Source: Triangularia verruculosa
Lineage: Eukaryota; Ascomycota; Sordariomycetes; Sordariales; Podosporaceae
Assembly (NCBI GenBank): GCA_033296885.1
Contig: MU863904.1
Coordinates: forward strand, 62,001-126,000
Length of the DNA: 64,000 nt
Reading direction: 5' to 3'
Shown here: positions 21,866 to 33,304 of the stretch, in pieces
Position numbering within the stretch: the first letter of the stretch is position 1
Layout: every line of letters starts with the position of its first letter
Made by a program: the position numbers and the translations under genes
The notes under the pieces: model-generated
What the model saw: only the letters and a program-made list of their open reading frames with translations
Database searches by the model: none
Told to the model about the DNA's origin: nothing

Positions 21866-24069
21866 ATGCCGGACAGTCCAACCATCTCGGACACCGGCAC
21901 TGCTGGCATTGAGAAATTGTACGGATGAACCCCCTCTCCCCCAATTGCCGGTGGCTTAAACTTTGGACTAACACCCCGCAAGCAGCAGCGAGCCCAACGC
22001 TGCCTCCGGACACCATATTGAGAAGGGAGTGTCCGTTGATGAACATGTCGACCTCAACGCCAACCTGGAAGCAAGGTGAGAATCCAATAGAAAGCATCAA
22101 CGAAAAGGTCCCACCAACGACTTACACATACTCTTTTAAAACGCAGAATCAGAAACCCTCTCGAGGGCATCCCACGAGACCAGCTTATGCAGCGGGTAGA
22201 AACCTTTTGCGAGGAAAAGGGCCTGACTCAGCATGTCGAACTCTTCCGCAAGGGCGCTCTGGTAGCCCAGAACCCAGACGAGTACGACAGGATCATCGGG
22301 ACCGAGGCGCTCAACGAGGACGAGAAGAAGGCCTTGCGGGACGAGGTCGAACACAAGTGGCGCCTCCCTGCCAAGCTCTTCCTGACCATCGCGACCTGCT
22401 CGATCGGTGCGGCCGTTCAGGGGTGGGATCAGACCGGTACCAACGGAGCGAATATCTTTTTCCCGGATATTTATGGCATTGGCGGCACGTCGACGAGGGA
22501 TAAGCTTATTCTTGGGCTCGTGAATGCTGGTCCGTATATTGGCAGTGCCTTTATTGGGTGCTGGTTGTCTGATCCTATCAAGTATGTCCCTTCCTTGCGA
22601 GCGTTAGACAGAATGAAGCTAACATGGTACTCTTCAGCAATCTCTGGGGTCGTCGTGGTGTCATCTTCTTCAGCGCGCATTTCTGTCTCTGGCCTGTGAT
22701 CGGTTCCGCTTTCTGCCACACCTGGTGGGAGCAGCTTATTTGTCGTCTCTTCATGGGTGTTGGTATGGGTGTCAAGGCCTCGACTGTGCCTATCTACGCT
22801 GCTGAAAACTCGCCGGCTTCTATCCGTGGTGCTTTGGTTATGTCTTGGCGTAAGTGACACCTGACTTGCTGCTGCAGAGAACGCAAATATTAACACATCA
22901 CCCCAGAAATGTGGACTGCATTCGGGATCATGTTGGGTACCGCGTTCAACCTCGCCGTATGGAACGCCGGAGCCATCAACTGGCGTCTCATGCTTGGCGC
23001 CCCCTTCATCCCCGCGGTTCCCCTTCTTGCCCTCATCTACTTCTGCCCCGAGTCGCCCCGCTGGTACATGAAGAAGAACCGCTACGGCAAAGCCTGGGAC
23101 GCCATGATCCGGCTGCGCAACCACCCCATCCAAGTAGCCCGCGACATGTTCTACATCCACTCCCAGCTCGAGCTCGAGGACCAGCTCCTCAAGAACACGT
23201 GGTACATCCAGCGCATGGCCGAGCTCTTCACCATCCCCCGCGTGCGCCGCGCCACGCTGGCCGCCTTCACCGTCATGATCGCCCAGCAAATGTGCGGCAT
23301 CAACATCATCGCCTTCTACTCCACCACCATCTTCAAGGATGCCGGACAAGACGACTTCCAGGCGCTGCTCGCGTCGTTTGGGTTCGGGCTGGTGAACTGG
23401 CTATTTTCCTTCCCGGCCTTCTGGACGATCGATACGTTTGGGAGAAGATCGCTGCTGCTGTTCACATTCCCGCAGATGACCTGGACGTTGCTCGCGGCTG
23501 GGTTGTGCACGCTCATGGACCAGGGAACCGCCCGCACCGCGCTCGTGGCGTTGTTCGTGTACCTCTTTGCCGCGTTCTACTCCCCAGGTGAAGGGCCCGT
23601 GCCGTTTACGTACAGTGCTGAGGTGTTCCCGCTGTCGCACAGAGAAGTCGGGATGGGGTTCTCGGTTGCGACGTGTCTTTTCTGGGCGGCGGTGCTGGGC
23701 ATGACGTTCCCTTTCCTGCTCGAGTCGACTGGCACGGTGGGGGCGTTTGGGTGCTATGCGGGGTTTAATGCGGTGGCGATGATTATGATTTTCTTTTGGG
23801 TGCCGGAAACGAAGCAGAAGACGCTGGAGGAGTTGGATTATGTGTTTGCGGTGCCGACGAGGAAGTTTGCGAGTTATCAGTTGAAGCATGCGCTGCCGTG
23901 GTGGTTTAAGAGGTGGGTTTTGTGGAAGAGGGATGCGGTGCTGGAGCCGCTTTATACGATGGATGAGGGTCAGGTGCAGAAGCCGAGGCCGCAGGGGGAT
24001 AGGCTGTCGGAGACGGGGGGAGACGTTAAGAAGGCTACGGGGGAGGATGAGGTTGTGAGGGGGGTGTAA
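21866..24069 (+). CDS. MFS sugar/polyol transporter (SP family)
   Basis: Five exons: 21866-21918, 21986-22075, 22147-22581, 22638-22849 and 22907-24069, giving 650 residues. The acceptor at 21985 is one of a NAGNAG pair, so a one-residue difference is possible. After a charged cytosolic N-terminus of about 110 residues, the SP-family marks follow in order: IGAAVQGWDQTGTNGANIFFP (helix 1), NNLWGRRGVIFFSA (the loop 2-3 G-R-R motif), RLFMGVGMGVKASTVPIYAAE, PESPRWYMKK (end of helix 6), QQMCGINIIAFYST (helix 7), DTFGRRSLLL, PGEGPVPFTYSAEVFPLSHRE and VPETKQKTLEELDYVF. About 12 membrane helices are expected. The substrate is not determined, and hexose, polyol or quinate-like compounds are all possible. 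Cre1-like sites upstream would fit glucose repression. Confidence 0.92.
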
Positions 24070-24263
24070 TTTGTTGGGGTGGTTGAGGTTGGGATTATTT
24101 GGATGAGGTGTTAATTTTATTTGAGATACCTGTGTTATTTGTGGAGAAGGGGGTTATGATGAAGTTACCTTGCTCCTAATCTGATGGCAATGTTTGGAAA
24201 TCTGTTGCACTCCCTTCATCTCGATTAATGATACCACATGTGTGGACACTCCCCTTCAGTCTA

Positions 24264-27200
24264 CTAACTACACATCCTTTGGCGCTTTGCAGGGGGCATT
24301 TCCTCGTGCTCTTCGTCACTCTCCTCCCGAGAAGAATCCTGGCTCTCTTTTTTGGCATCCTCCCCCCGCTCTACCACAATCTCTTCACCATCATTGTCCG
24401 AAGACTCATCACTGCCACCACCGGAGCTCTCATCATCATCATCAGACTCCCACGGTTGTGAAATTTTAGACTTTGTGAACCTCTTCCCAAATAGCTCGTA
24501 CATAATTCTCTTCCCCCGCTGCCTCAAGCCAGCATCTTTGCACGAGTCATACAGACCTGTTCGAAGACGACTGAAGTATCGATGATTGTTAGCACGTGAT
24601 TCTGCTACCAGGCGATGTTTGTCGACGCTGAATTTGAGAAAGAGGTCAATGATGTCGTGCTGCCATCCTTTCCCGTACCCTTCGTACTCATCGTCCATGT
24701 TCATTGGTATGCAGGGATCACCAAAATAGCTGACGTAACAAGTCCAAACAGTGATCCCCAGCTCTTGCTTAGTCACTGACGAGCCGTTATCTGTCTTGCT
24801 CTTGGAAGACGAGTAACCATTCTTGTACAACCAACCATCCATCTCGTGTACGATTTCAAGTTCCCCCTCCGCATCAACGCTTTCAGTTGCTGGGCAGCCT
24901 GAACGAAGGAGTTCCTCAACGATCAGCTTGACCTGGCGAGGACCATAAGGGTATCTAGGCAGAGCTGGATAGATCCCAAAGAGATCCTTGATGAAGGTTT
25001 GGCTGAGAACATGATAAAGTAAAGGGAATTGACCTCTCCGAGTCCTCAACGGTCTTGATTTTCCATGCCGCTGGTTATAATCCACGACAACTTCAGGCGC
25101 ACCCAACTCTATCCCTAGAACCAAGGCGATTTCCATGTCTTCTCCTGTAGCCGAGGTGTTTTCTCGAACTAGCCAATCCGTGGACAGAATCTTATCCATC
25201 CTGGAGTATTCAGATAAACTGACCACGTCTTGCCAGCTCAGTAGTAAGTCGGTGATACGGTGAGAGTTATAGCTTCTCAAGTTTAGATGGCGTGTCAATA
25301 CATCAATCGCCCAGGGCGCATCGTCGTCATTATCAGGCAACTGACTCTGGTACATCATGCTGCACGAGACCGCGAAGTATGGATCAAATGACCCATCATT
25401 GATGTGAAGATACTCGAGCCGGCGGCCTCTGTCAGAGACAAGGAATTCAAATACGCTCCGGTGAAGGAAGCACACCGGGGCATTACGATAGGGGAGTAAT
25501 CCGGGACAAGTTGAAGAAGTCCTATCGGCTTCAACCAAACCACCGCAATGGGTGTCGAGACGGCGCGCAAGCGATTCACACAGGTCCTCCAACGATTCGA
25601 CGTCAGCTTGGCTGACAACGGAGCACGTTACGTGGTTTGAACTCTTGTGGTCTAGCAACGCCAGTCCAGCGAGCCGTATCTCAGCGGTGGCGCCTGTATC
25701 ATCACGCCGGTACAAATGCCACACGGTGACAATACGAATGTATTTAGCGCCATTTCCACAATACCGCCTCGGAATCCTCTTCAACATATGAACAAACATA
25801 TCCTCCAGCTCTTTTGGTAGCTCATTCATGCGCGCCTCAAGCTCGGAGATTCGGTCGTGGTTCTGCAGCCCTTCTGCAAGGGATCGACAGGCTAGAACAA
25901 TCCAGAGGAAAACTCCCTGTGCCTTTTCGCATAGAGAATCGAAAATCCGTCGAGCTTGTCCTTGAGTGTTCTTTTGTGATAAAAGTCTGACCATGTACCG
26001 ATGTGATTCCAGTTTGTCCTTCACATAGAGACCTATATCTTCCCTGGTAAGATCTTGCATCCGAAGCATTGACCTGTCTGAAAAGGCATCTACGAATGCC
26101 AGCTCCGGGCGACTAGACACTAGCATTTTGACGTTCTGGTTTTTCGCTACCGTCGTGATGAATTCTATGACCTCCTTGTTGTTTCCATCATATTCGTCCA
26201 ACCCATCTATGAAAAAACAAAACTTGACTGGGAGCTGGGCCAGAGCTAAGAAAGCATTCCTAACTTCGTTCTGATTTGGGAGGTCTATCGGTTCGGTCCG
26301 TCCTGAAGCATGAGCGATCAAAGATTCTTTCCATACTGCAGGCAAAAGGGTAGGGATCCACGCTTTGTTGTGGCTCAGAATATGATGCAACAGCGTCCGT
26401 GTAAGCCCAGAGAAAGTCTTTTGTTCCTTGGTTCCAAGATGGTAGAAGAAGAAGTATGCTGAAATCAAATCGGTGCCATCTGCCCATTGGCGAAGCAGGC
26501 TTTTGGTGATCGGCTGATCAACTATATATTTCATCAGCGTAGATTTGCCGCTTCCGGCTTTGCCCGAGACCCTAGCACGTACGTCAGACTTTAGCCATCT
26601 TGGACTGGAGCAGGGGTTTATAAGACTTACCAATAGATGTTGCTGTCAGATTTAAGCCAAAGAGACAAATCCGCCCAACTCTGACCTGCACCTGGCGGTT
26701 GAAAGGCCCATTCCATCGTTTTTGCATGAGCAGGCGTAATCCCCGCCCGACGATCATCAATCTTTCTGAACCAGAGGGCATCTAGGACCCGTTGACGGCA
26801 ACTGTCAACAGTCGACTTCGCCAACCTCAAGAGCTCAGATTCGGGCCCTGACGCATTGGAAAAGGAACATTCGGCGAGCCTTGTTAGCGTAGCCGAGTCG
26901 AATCTGTCTTGCCTGAGGTCTTCAAGAGCCATCTGGGTCAAGGTGTGAGTTGCTGGAGGTATGAGTTCGTTTAGTTTGCCGATAAAATAGGATATGTCGT
27001 TGATCAGATCGTTGAACTTGGCTTTGTCAATCGCCACCCATCGTGCCTTGGTCAAGAGGGATGGTGCTGAGTTGATGGTGGTACGCCCATTGATATGGAG
27101 CTTCTCAAACGCCTTTGAGAATTTCAGCATTCTCGGCCCGCTGATCTGATTCGCTTCAGACACAATGTCGTCACTAGGCAGAGCTTTTCGGAGCCCATAG

Positions 27201-27496
27201 CGCGATTGGATCTCGGACGAGTCTTTCATCAACCCCCTCATTCTCTGCAGTACATGCTGAACCGTTTGTGCTGCATCTCCCGTCTGAAGACGAGGGTCGC
27301 AATCCGAATAAAACAGGCGCACTCTGTCGGCCCATTGCAAAAAAAGAGTCTTTTCAACATCCAGTTTTGTATCAAGTAATTCCCCGTCGTAATTCATAGA
27401 GCGAAGAGCAGATATGTGGGACAGCAATTCCAAGCAGTCGTTGAAGAGGCCCGCTAGGGCAAGCACACCCACGACCAGACCGGCGGTTTCAGCCAT
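24264..27496 (-). CDS. HeLo-NACHT NLR-like protein without a repeat domain
   Basis: Exons 27496-26631 and 26571-24264 (59-nt intron) encode 1,057 residues. Residues 1-210 resemble the HeLo domain of HET-S/LopB: MAETAGLVVGVLALAGLFNDCLELL, then DTKLDVEKTLFLQWADRV, DPRL and SRYGLRKA. The intron falls in the linker just before NIYWVSGKAGSGKST. That is the P-loop (Walker A at 292-300), and Walker B is FFIDGLDEYD (408-417). VSSRPE and a winged-helix-like continuation follow, so the nucleoside-triphosphatase is NACHT type. No WD40, TPR or ankyrin repeats follow. The C-terminal half has unclassified helical sequence and then a strongly acidic Asp/Ser/Glu tail ending PPAKRQRM, with a possible nuclear-localisation-like basic patch. 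HeLo domains form membrane-active cell-death assemblies in the well-studied cases. Activity here is inference. Confidence 0.9.
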
Positions 27497-28808
27497 GGCG
27501 CAATGAGGGGTGTCGTTCGGAAGAAAGTTTTCGGCGAACGCAGAGAAAAACACAATGTGTCACGTCGCGCTGCTTCACGTGACGCGTCGAGATGGCTGAG
27601 AACCTGATTGGAGGCACATCTGGCACCCGAAAAACTGGATTCGGGCTGGCTGTGGAGGTAGTGCAAGAAGTGATGGCGCTGCTTCTTGACCAGCGAGGTA
27701 ATGAGATTACCATTACAGAGATGGTGGTGGATGCAGTGGCGGGCAATAGAAGGAATGGTAAAGAAGCGATAATTATCGCTACTTCTTGACCGGCGAGAAG
27801 ATGTGGTTATCTTGCATACCCAATTTCACAGGCAGCAGCGGGGGAGGCTTAAAAGGTGGCTGAGTGCTCGTCGAGAGCTCATTCAGCCCAAGGCATAATA
27901 CCACGATCGGCACAGTGTCCTGCCCCTTACCTAGACGATGGAGAAGTCTATATGGTCTCCCTCTCGGTGGGAGCAAGGTAATGAAGAAAAATGACATGGG
28001 TCTTCAAATATTGGTTCCCCTAATCCTGCGGCATCACAAACAATTCAGAAGCCTTCAACTTCTCAACTACTGTGGGGCGTGAGCCTGTGTCCACCTCCTT
28101 TGCTCTTCTTCTTCTTCTCTTCTTGCAGCCAGAACCACTGCCTTTCCATCATCTTTTTCACAGAGCGATACTAGTACCGTATTGCCACCACATCGTTCAT
28201 TGCCCTCCCATAGCTAGGTACCTAGGTATCTTACCTACGTACATAACATCTGCGACAATCATTATATATCTCGTTCTTACGTATTTTGCGATGACCCTTC
28301 TTACCAGACCCCTCATTTGACTAGCATACCGTGTGAGTTTAGGGGGGAAAAGATAGCGACTGATCTGGTAGATAGGTATACAAGAGTGCGGATAAGGCTC
28401 TGTGGCCAGTGAAAGGAGTGAACGAAATGAGGAAAAGAAAGAAGTGAAGAAAGGCAAAGAAAGGCCTGAAAGATCAGAGCCTGTGGTAACAGAACACAAG
28501 TCCAAAAAGACTCGAAGTGCTTTCCGAAAAAGGTGATATAGGTCGGGAAGGACCCGACAGAGTTGCCACGACTCCTTGAAGAGCCCCATGCTGTGGGCGG
28601 GCCATATGTCGCTCTCAGCTACTGTTGGGGCACGGATCCGCAACTCTTATAGATATGGACAATTTGGAAGCCCATAAAAGAGAGATTACTGTCTAGCATA
28701 CCGCTCGCACTTGAGCACGCTAGGTAAAGTACCTAAGGTCAATTTCCTACTGCAAAGTTCAGGACAATAAGCCGTGGTGAATACCACGGTTCGATCCAAA
28801 GTTTACGG
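27497..28808. other. Intergenic, NLR promoter side, with palindromic motifs
   Basis: 1.3 kb. It includes TAGGTACCTAGGTA at 28215-28228 and TAGGTAAAGTACCTAAGG at 28721-28738. Minus-strand open stretches here (such as 28197-28643) show no domain. CT-rich tracts near 28,100-28,130 suggest leader DNA, but no gene is supported. Confidence 0.5.
28772..28789. terminator. Perfect 7-bp stem, 4-nt loop hairpin after the CorA-like gene
   Basis: CCGTGGT, loop GAAT, ACCACGG, located 20 bases past the stop of the minus-strand CorA-like gene. It may influence 3' end formation. Eukaryotic termination does not need it, so the role is speculative. Confidence 0.3.
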
Positions 28809-30547
28809 CTACGGATATTGATTGCTAGACATCGAAACACCCACTTCCCCTTTCGCCCCCCTATCACCACGCAAGACTTGGCCTCCGTTCATTATGTATC
28901 TCCCCCTCTGAATCCACCGAAATGATAGTGCAAGAGTAAACATAGTAAAAGCAATCGACAAAGCGATGAATATCCAAAAATAACCTGATATGACTGATGC
29001 CGAGGTATCTTCGGAGGTATTCATGGGCTCGGCAACCCCTGTTGAAACGGATGAGGCTGGTGAAGAGGAAGGTTGGAAGTTGATGTCGGTCCACCAATTT
29101 TCGAAGTTAAAGACAGGAGTAGCAAACACCGTCTTCAAGTAGGTTTGAATTCACAGTGTTAGTAAGAGTTTTTGTAGATTGTTGCTGTTGCGGACACTTA
29201 CTGATAGGGTGGAGATCGGGAGGAATATCATTGCGACTAGCGCAATGATGATACTACTTTTGGCTTGACGAGTGGCTTCCAGAGCTTCACGTCTTTGAAA
29301 CTCTGTGACAAACTATTGACGGGTGATCAGCAGATTGAAGATTGAATAGGTAACGAAGCCGAGCTTACCACATCGCCTGCTGTCGTAAGTTCTTCAGCAA
29401 CGACCCGGCATTGCGCCATGAGAATTCCAAGCTCACGGTCAATGTCATCTAGCCTGACCTGAAACCGTGTGGTGTGAACGGCAAACTTCAAGTTCGCCGT
29501 CCACACATGTGTATCATCCTTGGCATGCGCGATGATCTTCGAGAGCTTGTCTTTGGCACTCCGAATTGTGTGTTCCGTAGTGGCGGCGTCAATAACGATC
29601 TGTCGGAGGTCTTTGTTGACCTGCCAATTGACATCGGTCTTGCCCTCTGGGTCCTCCCCGCTCTCCTTCAGGCCAACCTTCCCCAAGATGATATCCCGCC
29701 GGCTATTCAACTGCTTCACTGCCTTTTCCAGTCGATCTAGCTGAAGCTCCGCAAACAGTCCCGGAATCAACAGCGGATGGTCGGAAACTTCGGGGGACCT
29801 CTCGAGAAAGTACACCACTCGACTTTTCTGAGCATATTCACAGTTGTATATGACGGCGACCGAAAGCTCAGACTTGGTGTTGTACGTCGACGATATCGAC
29901 AGGCTGTCTGGAACCGACGCGGCATCCATGACCGCAGTGAAGAACTCGAGCTGTTCTGCGCCGGCGTCTCCTCCATGCTTACTGAGTCCGCAGTACGTCT
30001 TGTTGTCCCACATTGCCTTGACGATAGCACCGGGAAGTCGGAAGGTCTTGGTGACCTGTTGCCAGACCTCTCTGGCAAATGGGAGGTAGTAGTAAGGATT
30101 CCGGATTGTTTCGTCAAGGACACCTCGGGTCGGGCTTGATAATCTGTTGCTGGTTAAATAGATGCAATGGCAAAGGCTGGGAACAAAACCGGTCGTGTTT
30201 TACAAGATCTGAAATCCAGGGGCGGGAATTTGTGATTCCTTTGTGTCCTTTTCTCCATTTTCTATTGACGACTGCGGATTTCAGAAACTCATTAGCCGCA
30301 CATGCCGCAAAATGTCCAGTCCAAAATATCGTAGCGCGAAGGCGGATCATACCTGAAGCCATGAGTCCCAGTTCTTACGCTCTTTTAACCGGAATACCGT
30401 CATGTCGCCCGACTCTCCATTGTTATCCGAGCTCGAGAGATGCAGAACCATACACGGATCATCAGCAGCAGCTAGCGGGATGTCATAAGTAAACGAATCT
30501 AAAGAGCGTTCGTCAACTAGTGCCTCCGCAATTGTGGGCCAATCCAT
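28809..30547 (-). pseudogene. CorA-like/fungal two-helix membrane protein with an in-frame stop
   Basis: Exons 30547-30353, 30271-29369, 29312-29202 and 29132-28809 join in phase with good GT/AG ends (introns of 81, 56 and 69 nt). Exon 1 ends RKNWDSWLQ. Exon 2 continues IPAPGFQIL, then TAA at 30200-30202, then TTGFVPSLCHCIYL, IRNPYYYLPFAREVWQQV and LERSPEVSDHPLLIPGLFAELQLDRL. A helical region (LDDIDRELGILMAQC) follows. The C-terminal exons give RREALEATRQAKSSIIIAL, FLPISTLS and a second membrane helix (FWIFIALSIAFTMFTLAL). The helical arm plus two C-terminal helices recall fungal CorA-like Mg2+ transporter relatives, though the GMN motif is not seen. Everything but one stop codon is intact, so it may be a fresh null allele, a misread base, or an unusual splice. 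Confidence 0.55.
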
Positions 30548-31689
30548 CTTTCAGAAAGACTGAGATGTGTGGAGGTCCTGTCGACGAGTGGAAGGTAAGT
30601 AAACAAGGTAGAATTTGCAACTGAAGGACAGACTGGGAAGAGTCCCAAGTACGTGATAAGATAGGTATATAGAACACTTAGGGCCTCCATTCCCAAAGCC
30701 CATGGAGTGGGCCTCTATGCCAGCTCAGAGCACGCCCATTCCCCTATGAGATGCTTGCATCTGAAGAGGACTAGGCAAGCTGCTCTAAGACTGCAGGCTC
30801 ATGCACAGATCAGCTCTGCTGCAAGTCGCACCCTGAATTCTTGTGGATGGGCAGGGGAACAGATATGTTTACATCTAATCAATTCTCTGAAGCTGCTTCT
30901 CTTTGGGCATCTTTACAGGCTGTCGACATGTTTAGCAGAGAGGTTTATTCAACGCCACTTTTACACCCGCTTCATGATGAGGACGGGCATCCCCACGTGT
31001 CTATTTTGAATTTTTCTATGAAGCGCAGTCTCCGACCAGATTATCTTATGGCCAATGAGCTGGATGCAACAGAGAAGCATGTCTCAGCCAGCATGACGTG
31101 GATCAGGTAGGCAAGGAAAACAGAGGCCGCCGACCAAGCCTGCCGCTCTAGCGCAAAGCGTCACAAGATATGCTGCGAATTGTTGACGGGCCTTGAAAGA
31201 TAAGGTAAGTACCTTAGTTTAATAGACTTTAACGGAAAGTAAGTAGACTTTTGAAATATATCGAGAGGCAAGTCAACCCTCTATCGATAGTCACGTCTTT
31301 GATGTCTCGCGGGACCTATACTGTGGTGTAGAAGTTTCTCTTTTCCCTTTGATGTACTGGGGAGGTACCTACCCTGCATATCCACATGCAGCTGTCAAGT
31401 ACGTACAGGGGCGGTTCGTTGGTTAGGTTGGTAACTGTCCAATAGCAACATGATATCTTTTGCGCCGTCTCTCAGCCACGTCCAGCTCATCAGCGCAAGC
31501 GGGGCAATGATCTGTCAGACCACTAGTACATGCAGCGAATCAATAATGTGAAGCCTGAGGTTCAGCGGCAACCGTTGTTTGTTGTTCGCTTGCGACGGCA
31601 GGCAAAGCTACCTACCTTACACACAACAACTGAAATCAGATTCAACTCATCTTCCGCACTCAAACGATGAGTTTCTAGAGAGTACGATC
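30548..31689. other. Intergenic between divergent genes, palindrome-rich
   Basis: 1.1 kb upstream of the CorA-like gene (-) and the small-protein gene (+). It contains TAAGGTAAGTACCTTA (31201-31216) and AGGTACCT (31373-31380). An open stretch at 30841-31110 has no domain and is not called. Confidence 0.5.
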
Positions 31690-32315
31690 ATGGCGCCCAA
31701 ATTCTCCTTCCGCGCGATCTTTCAAGGGCGTGCACCACTTCAGACCCCAACAACGGAACCCGAATGGTCCAGCTTTCCATTACCAATAGAGAATGTTGAT
31801 CCAGCAATGCTCAAAGCGTTCCTCGATAAACACTGCGGCGAGGATAAGTACAGGATTGAAGTCTGTCTCTTATTCATCATGTCTCCATATAGGTACCTAG
31901 CTAACAATGGTTGCGATGTCTAGGTTACAGGGCCAAACCGAATGATGGTGTCCACAGAAAGACCCGTGGCTCATGTAACAACCCTCCCACTTCCCCCCTC
32001 AAAGGCCCTAATTTACCTACTACCTACCTATACAGACAGTTAATCAGATACCTTTTGTTTCTTCAGGAAATAATTGACATGATTCGACACGGAAACCTCT
32101 CCAGCCTCAAACAGACTCTAGACACGACAGGACCAACAGAGAATCAATCCCAAACGAGACTCCCCAAACCGCCCGAATCTTCGACGTATTACTCTTCAAC
32201 TTCAGCCTTTCCTCGCAACAAAAAGCTGGACAATTTGGCCTCTGTTGCCACTGTCGTCAACCTTGGCAAAAAGTGGGCCGGTCGGTTCAAGAAAGAAAAG
32301 AACAAGGAGCAGTGA
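31690..32315 (+). CDS. Small fungal protein of unknown function, three exons
   Basis: Exons 31690-31860, 31924-31974 and 32067-32315 give 156 residues with consistent phase. The first intron (donor GTCTGT) contains a TAGGTACCTAG motif. The protein begins MAPKFSFRAIFQ, has a predicted helix (DPAMLKAFLDKHCGEDKYRIEV), a middle segment with MMVSTERPVAHEIIDMIRHG, and a Ser/Thr/Pro-rich, then Lys-rich C-terminus (KKWAGRFKKEKNKEQ). The short YRIEVTGPNRMMV block followed by an E-I-I-D helix resembles small ascomycete hypothetical proteins I have seen, but no function is known. No signal peptide or membrane helix is present. Confidence in the gene is moderate because the first donor is not consensus. 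Confidence 0.6.
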
Positions 32316-32954
32316 AGTTGGGGTTGAAATCGTTGTGGCACCGGAAGAGGCGTGAGAAGAATGACGTGAAGCATAATCTGAAATACAAAAGCGAAGGGCG
32401 CCAATGATAGGCTACTTAGAGTTCTGATTCCTTGGGGCGATTATCTGGGGAAATTCGAGAAGAAGATTCCGAGATCGAGAAAAAGTGAGGCTTTGTAGGT
32501 CCTCAGGTACCATGCCATCTTCCATCCAGGCTATGACAGGCCTCAGGTCCATAGTATAGCGATCGTTTAGTCACACTATTCTACTTCAGCACCGCAAGTA
32601 ACTGCCATGCACTTTGCGTATGACAAAACATGGCCATTAGCCACACCCTGACTTGCACATCACATCAAGCTTCCCTGGTGATAAGGGCCTACGACTAAAC
32701 GCAGATGTAGGACCCAGTTGTGTATTGAATTGTCAGAAAAAGAATAAAGGAAAAGAGGAAGAGAATTCCATCACCCAGAGGTTCATACTTGTAGAGGAAT
32801 GACTATGCTGATCACCTTCAACGTTCTGTATCATCATCAAGTTCAAGATAGCTCCCCAGTGTAAAAGTCAACCAAAAAGCCTAACGCCATTCAAAATACC
32901 AAATTGCCATAGTCCAAGCAAAAAAGACACTCAAATGTTGAAAATGGCAAAAGA
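32316..32954. other. Intergenic between the small-protein gene and tRNA-Phe
   Basis: 639 bases, 3' flank of both neighbours. It contains the TTTT terminator of the tRNA (minus strand, plus-strand AAAA at about 32,949-32,952) and nothing else recognised. Confidence 0.6.
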
Positions 32955-33045
32955 TGCGGTTTATGTGGATCGAACACATGACCTTCAGATTGACTTCCCG
33001 AAGTTTGACTTCAGTCTGACGCTCTCCCAACTGAGCTAAACCCGC
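32955..33045 (-). tRNA. tRNA-Phe (GAA) with 18-nt intron
   Basis: The minus strand folds as a cloverleaf: 5' GCGGGTT acceptor arm, A box TAGCTCAGTTGGG, anticodon stem TCAGA/TCTGA, anticodon GAA at 33012-33010, T arm ATGTG-TTCGATC-CACAT, and 3' AACCGC with discriminator A. A canonical intron follows position 37 (33008-32991). Its CTTC can pair with the anticodon. Mature length is 73 nt before CCA. The fifth acceptor pair is G-A and so unpaired. A TTTT run follows the 3' end. Confidence 0.95.
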
Positions 33046-33304
33046 TTTGATGCATTTCCCTGTCACAACATCCACTTATCAGTCGCACCTCTATTCACTG
33101 ACCTACCAAAAAACTCGTGGTATCTTGTCTTCTCAAAACACAAAACAAGCCCCATGTACACAATATCCTACAAACAAAACCACAACTCATTTCATGTCTT
33201 TCACACCATTCCATTCTTACAATGCATGCATGCTCAATAACAAAGAAATCACTCTCCCAAAAAAAAAACCCACAACTCCACGCCCCCGCTCTTCCCATTA
33301 ATTT

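Noticed and set aside
22471..23349. 292-codon minus-strand frame inside the sugar transporter
   Set aside because: Antisense shadow of well-supported transporter exons.
28784..28800. GGTTCGATCC T-loop-like string
   Set aside because: It belongs to the edge of a simple hairpin, and the flanks do not pair as a T stem.
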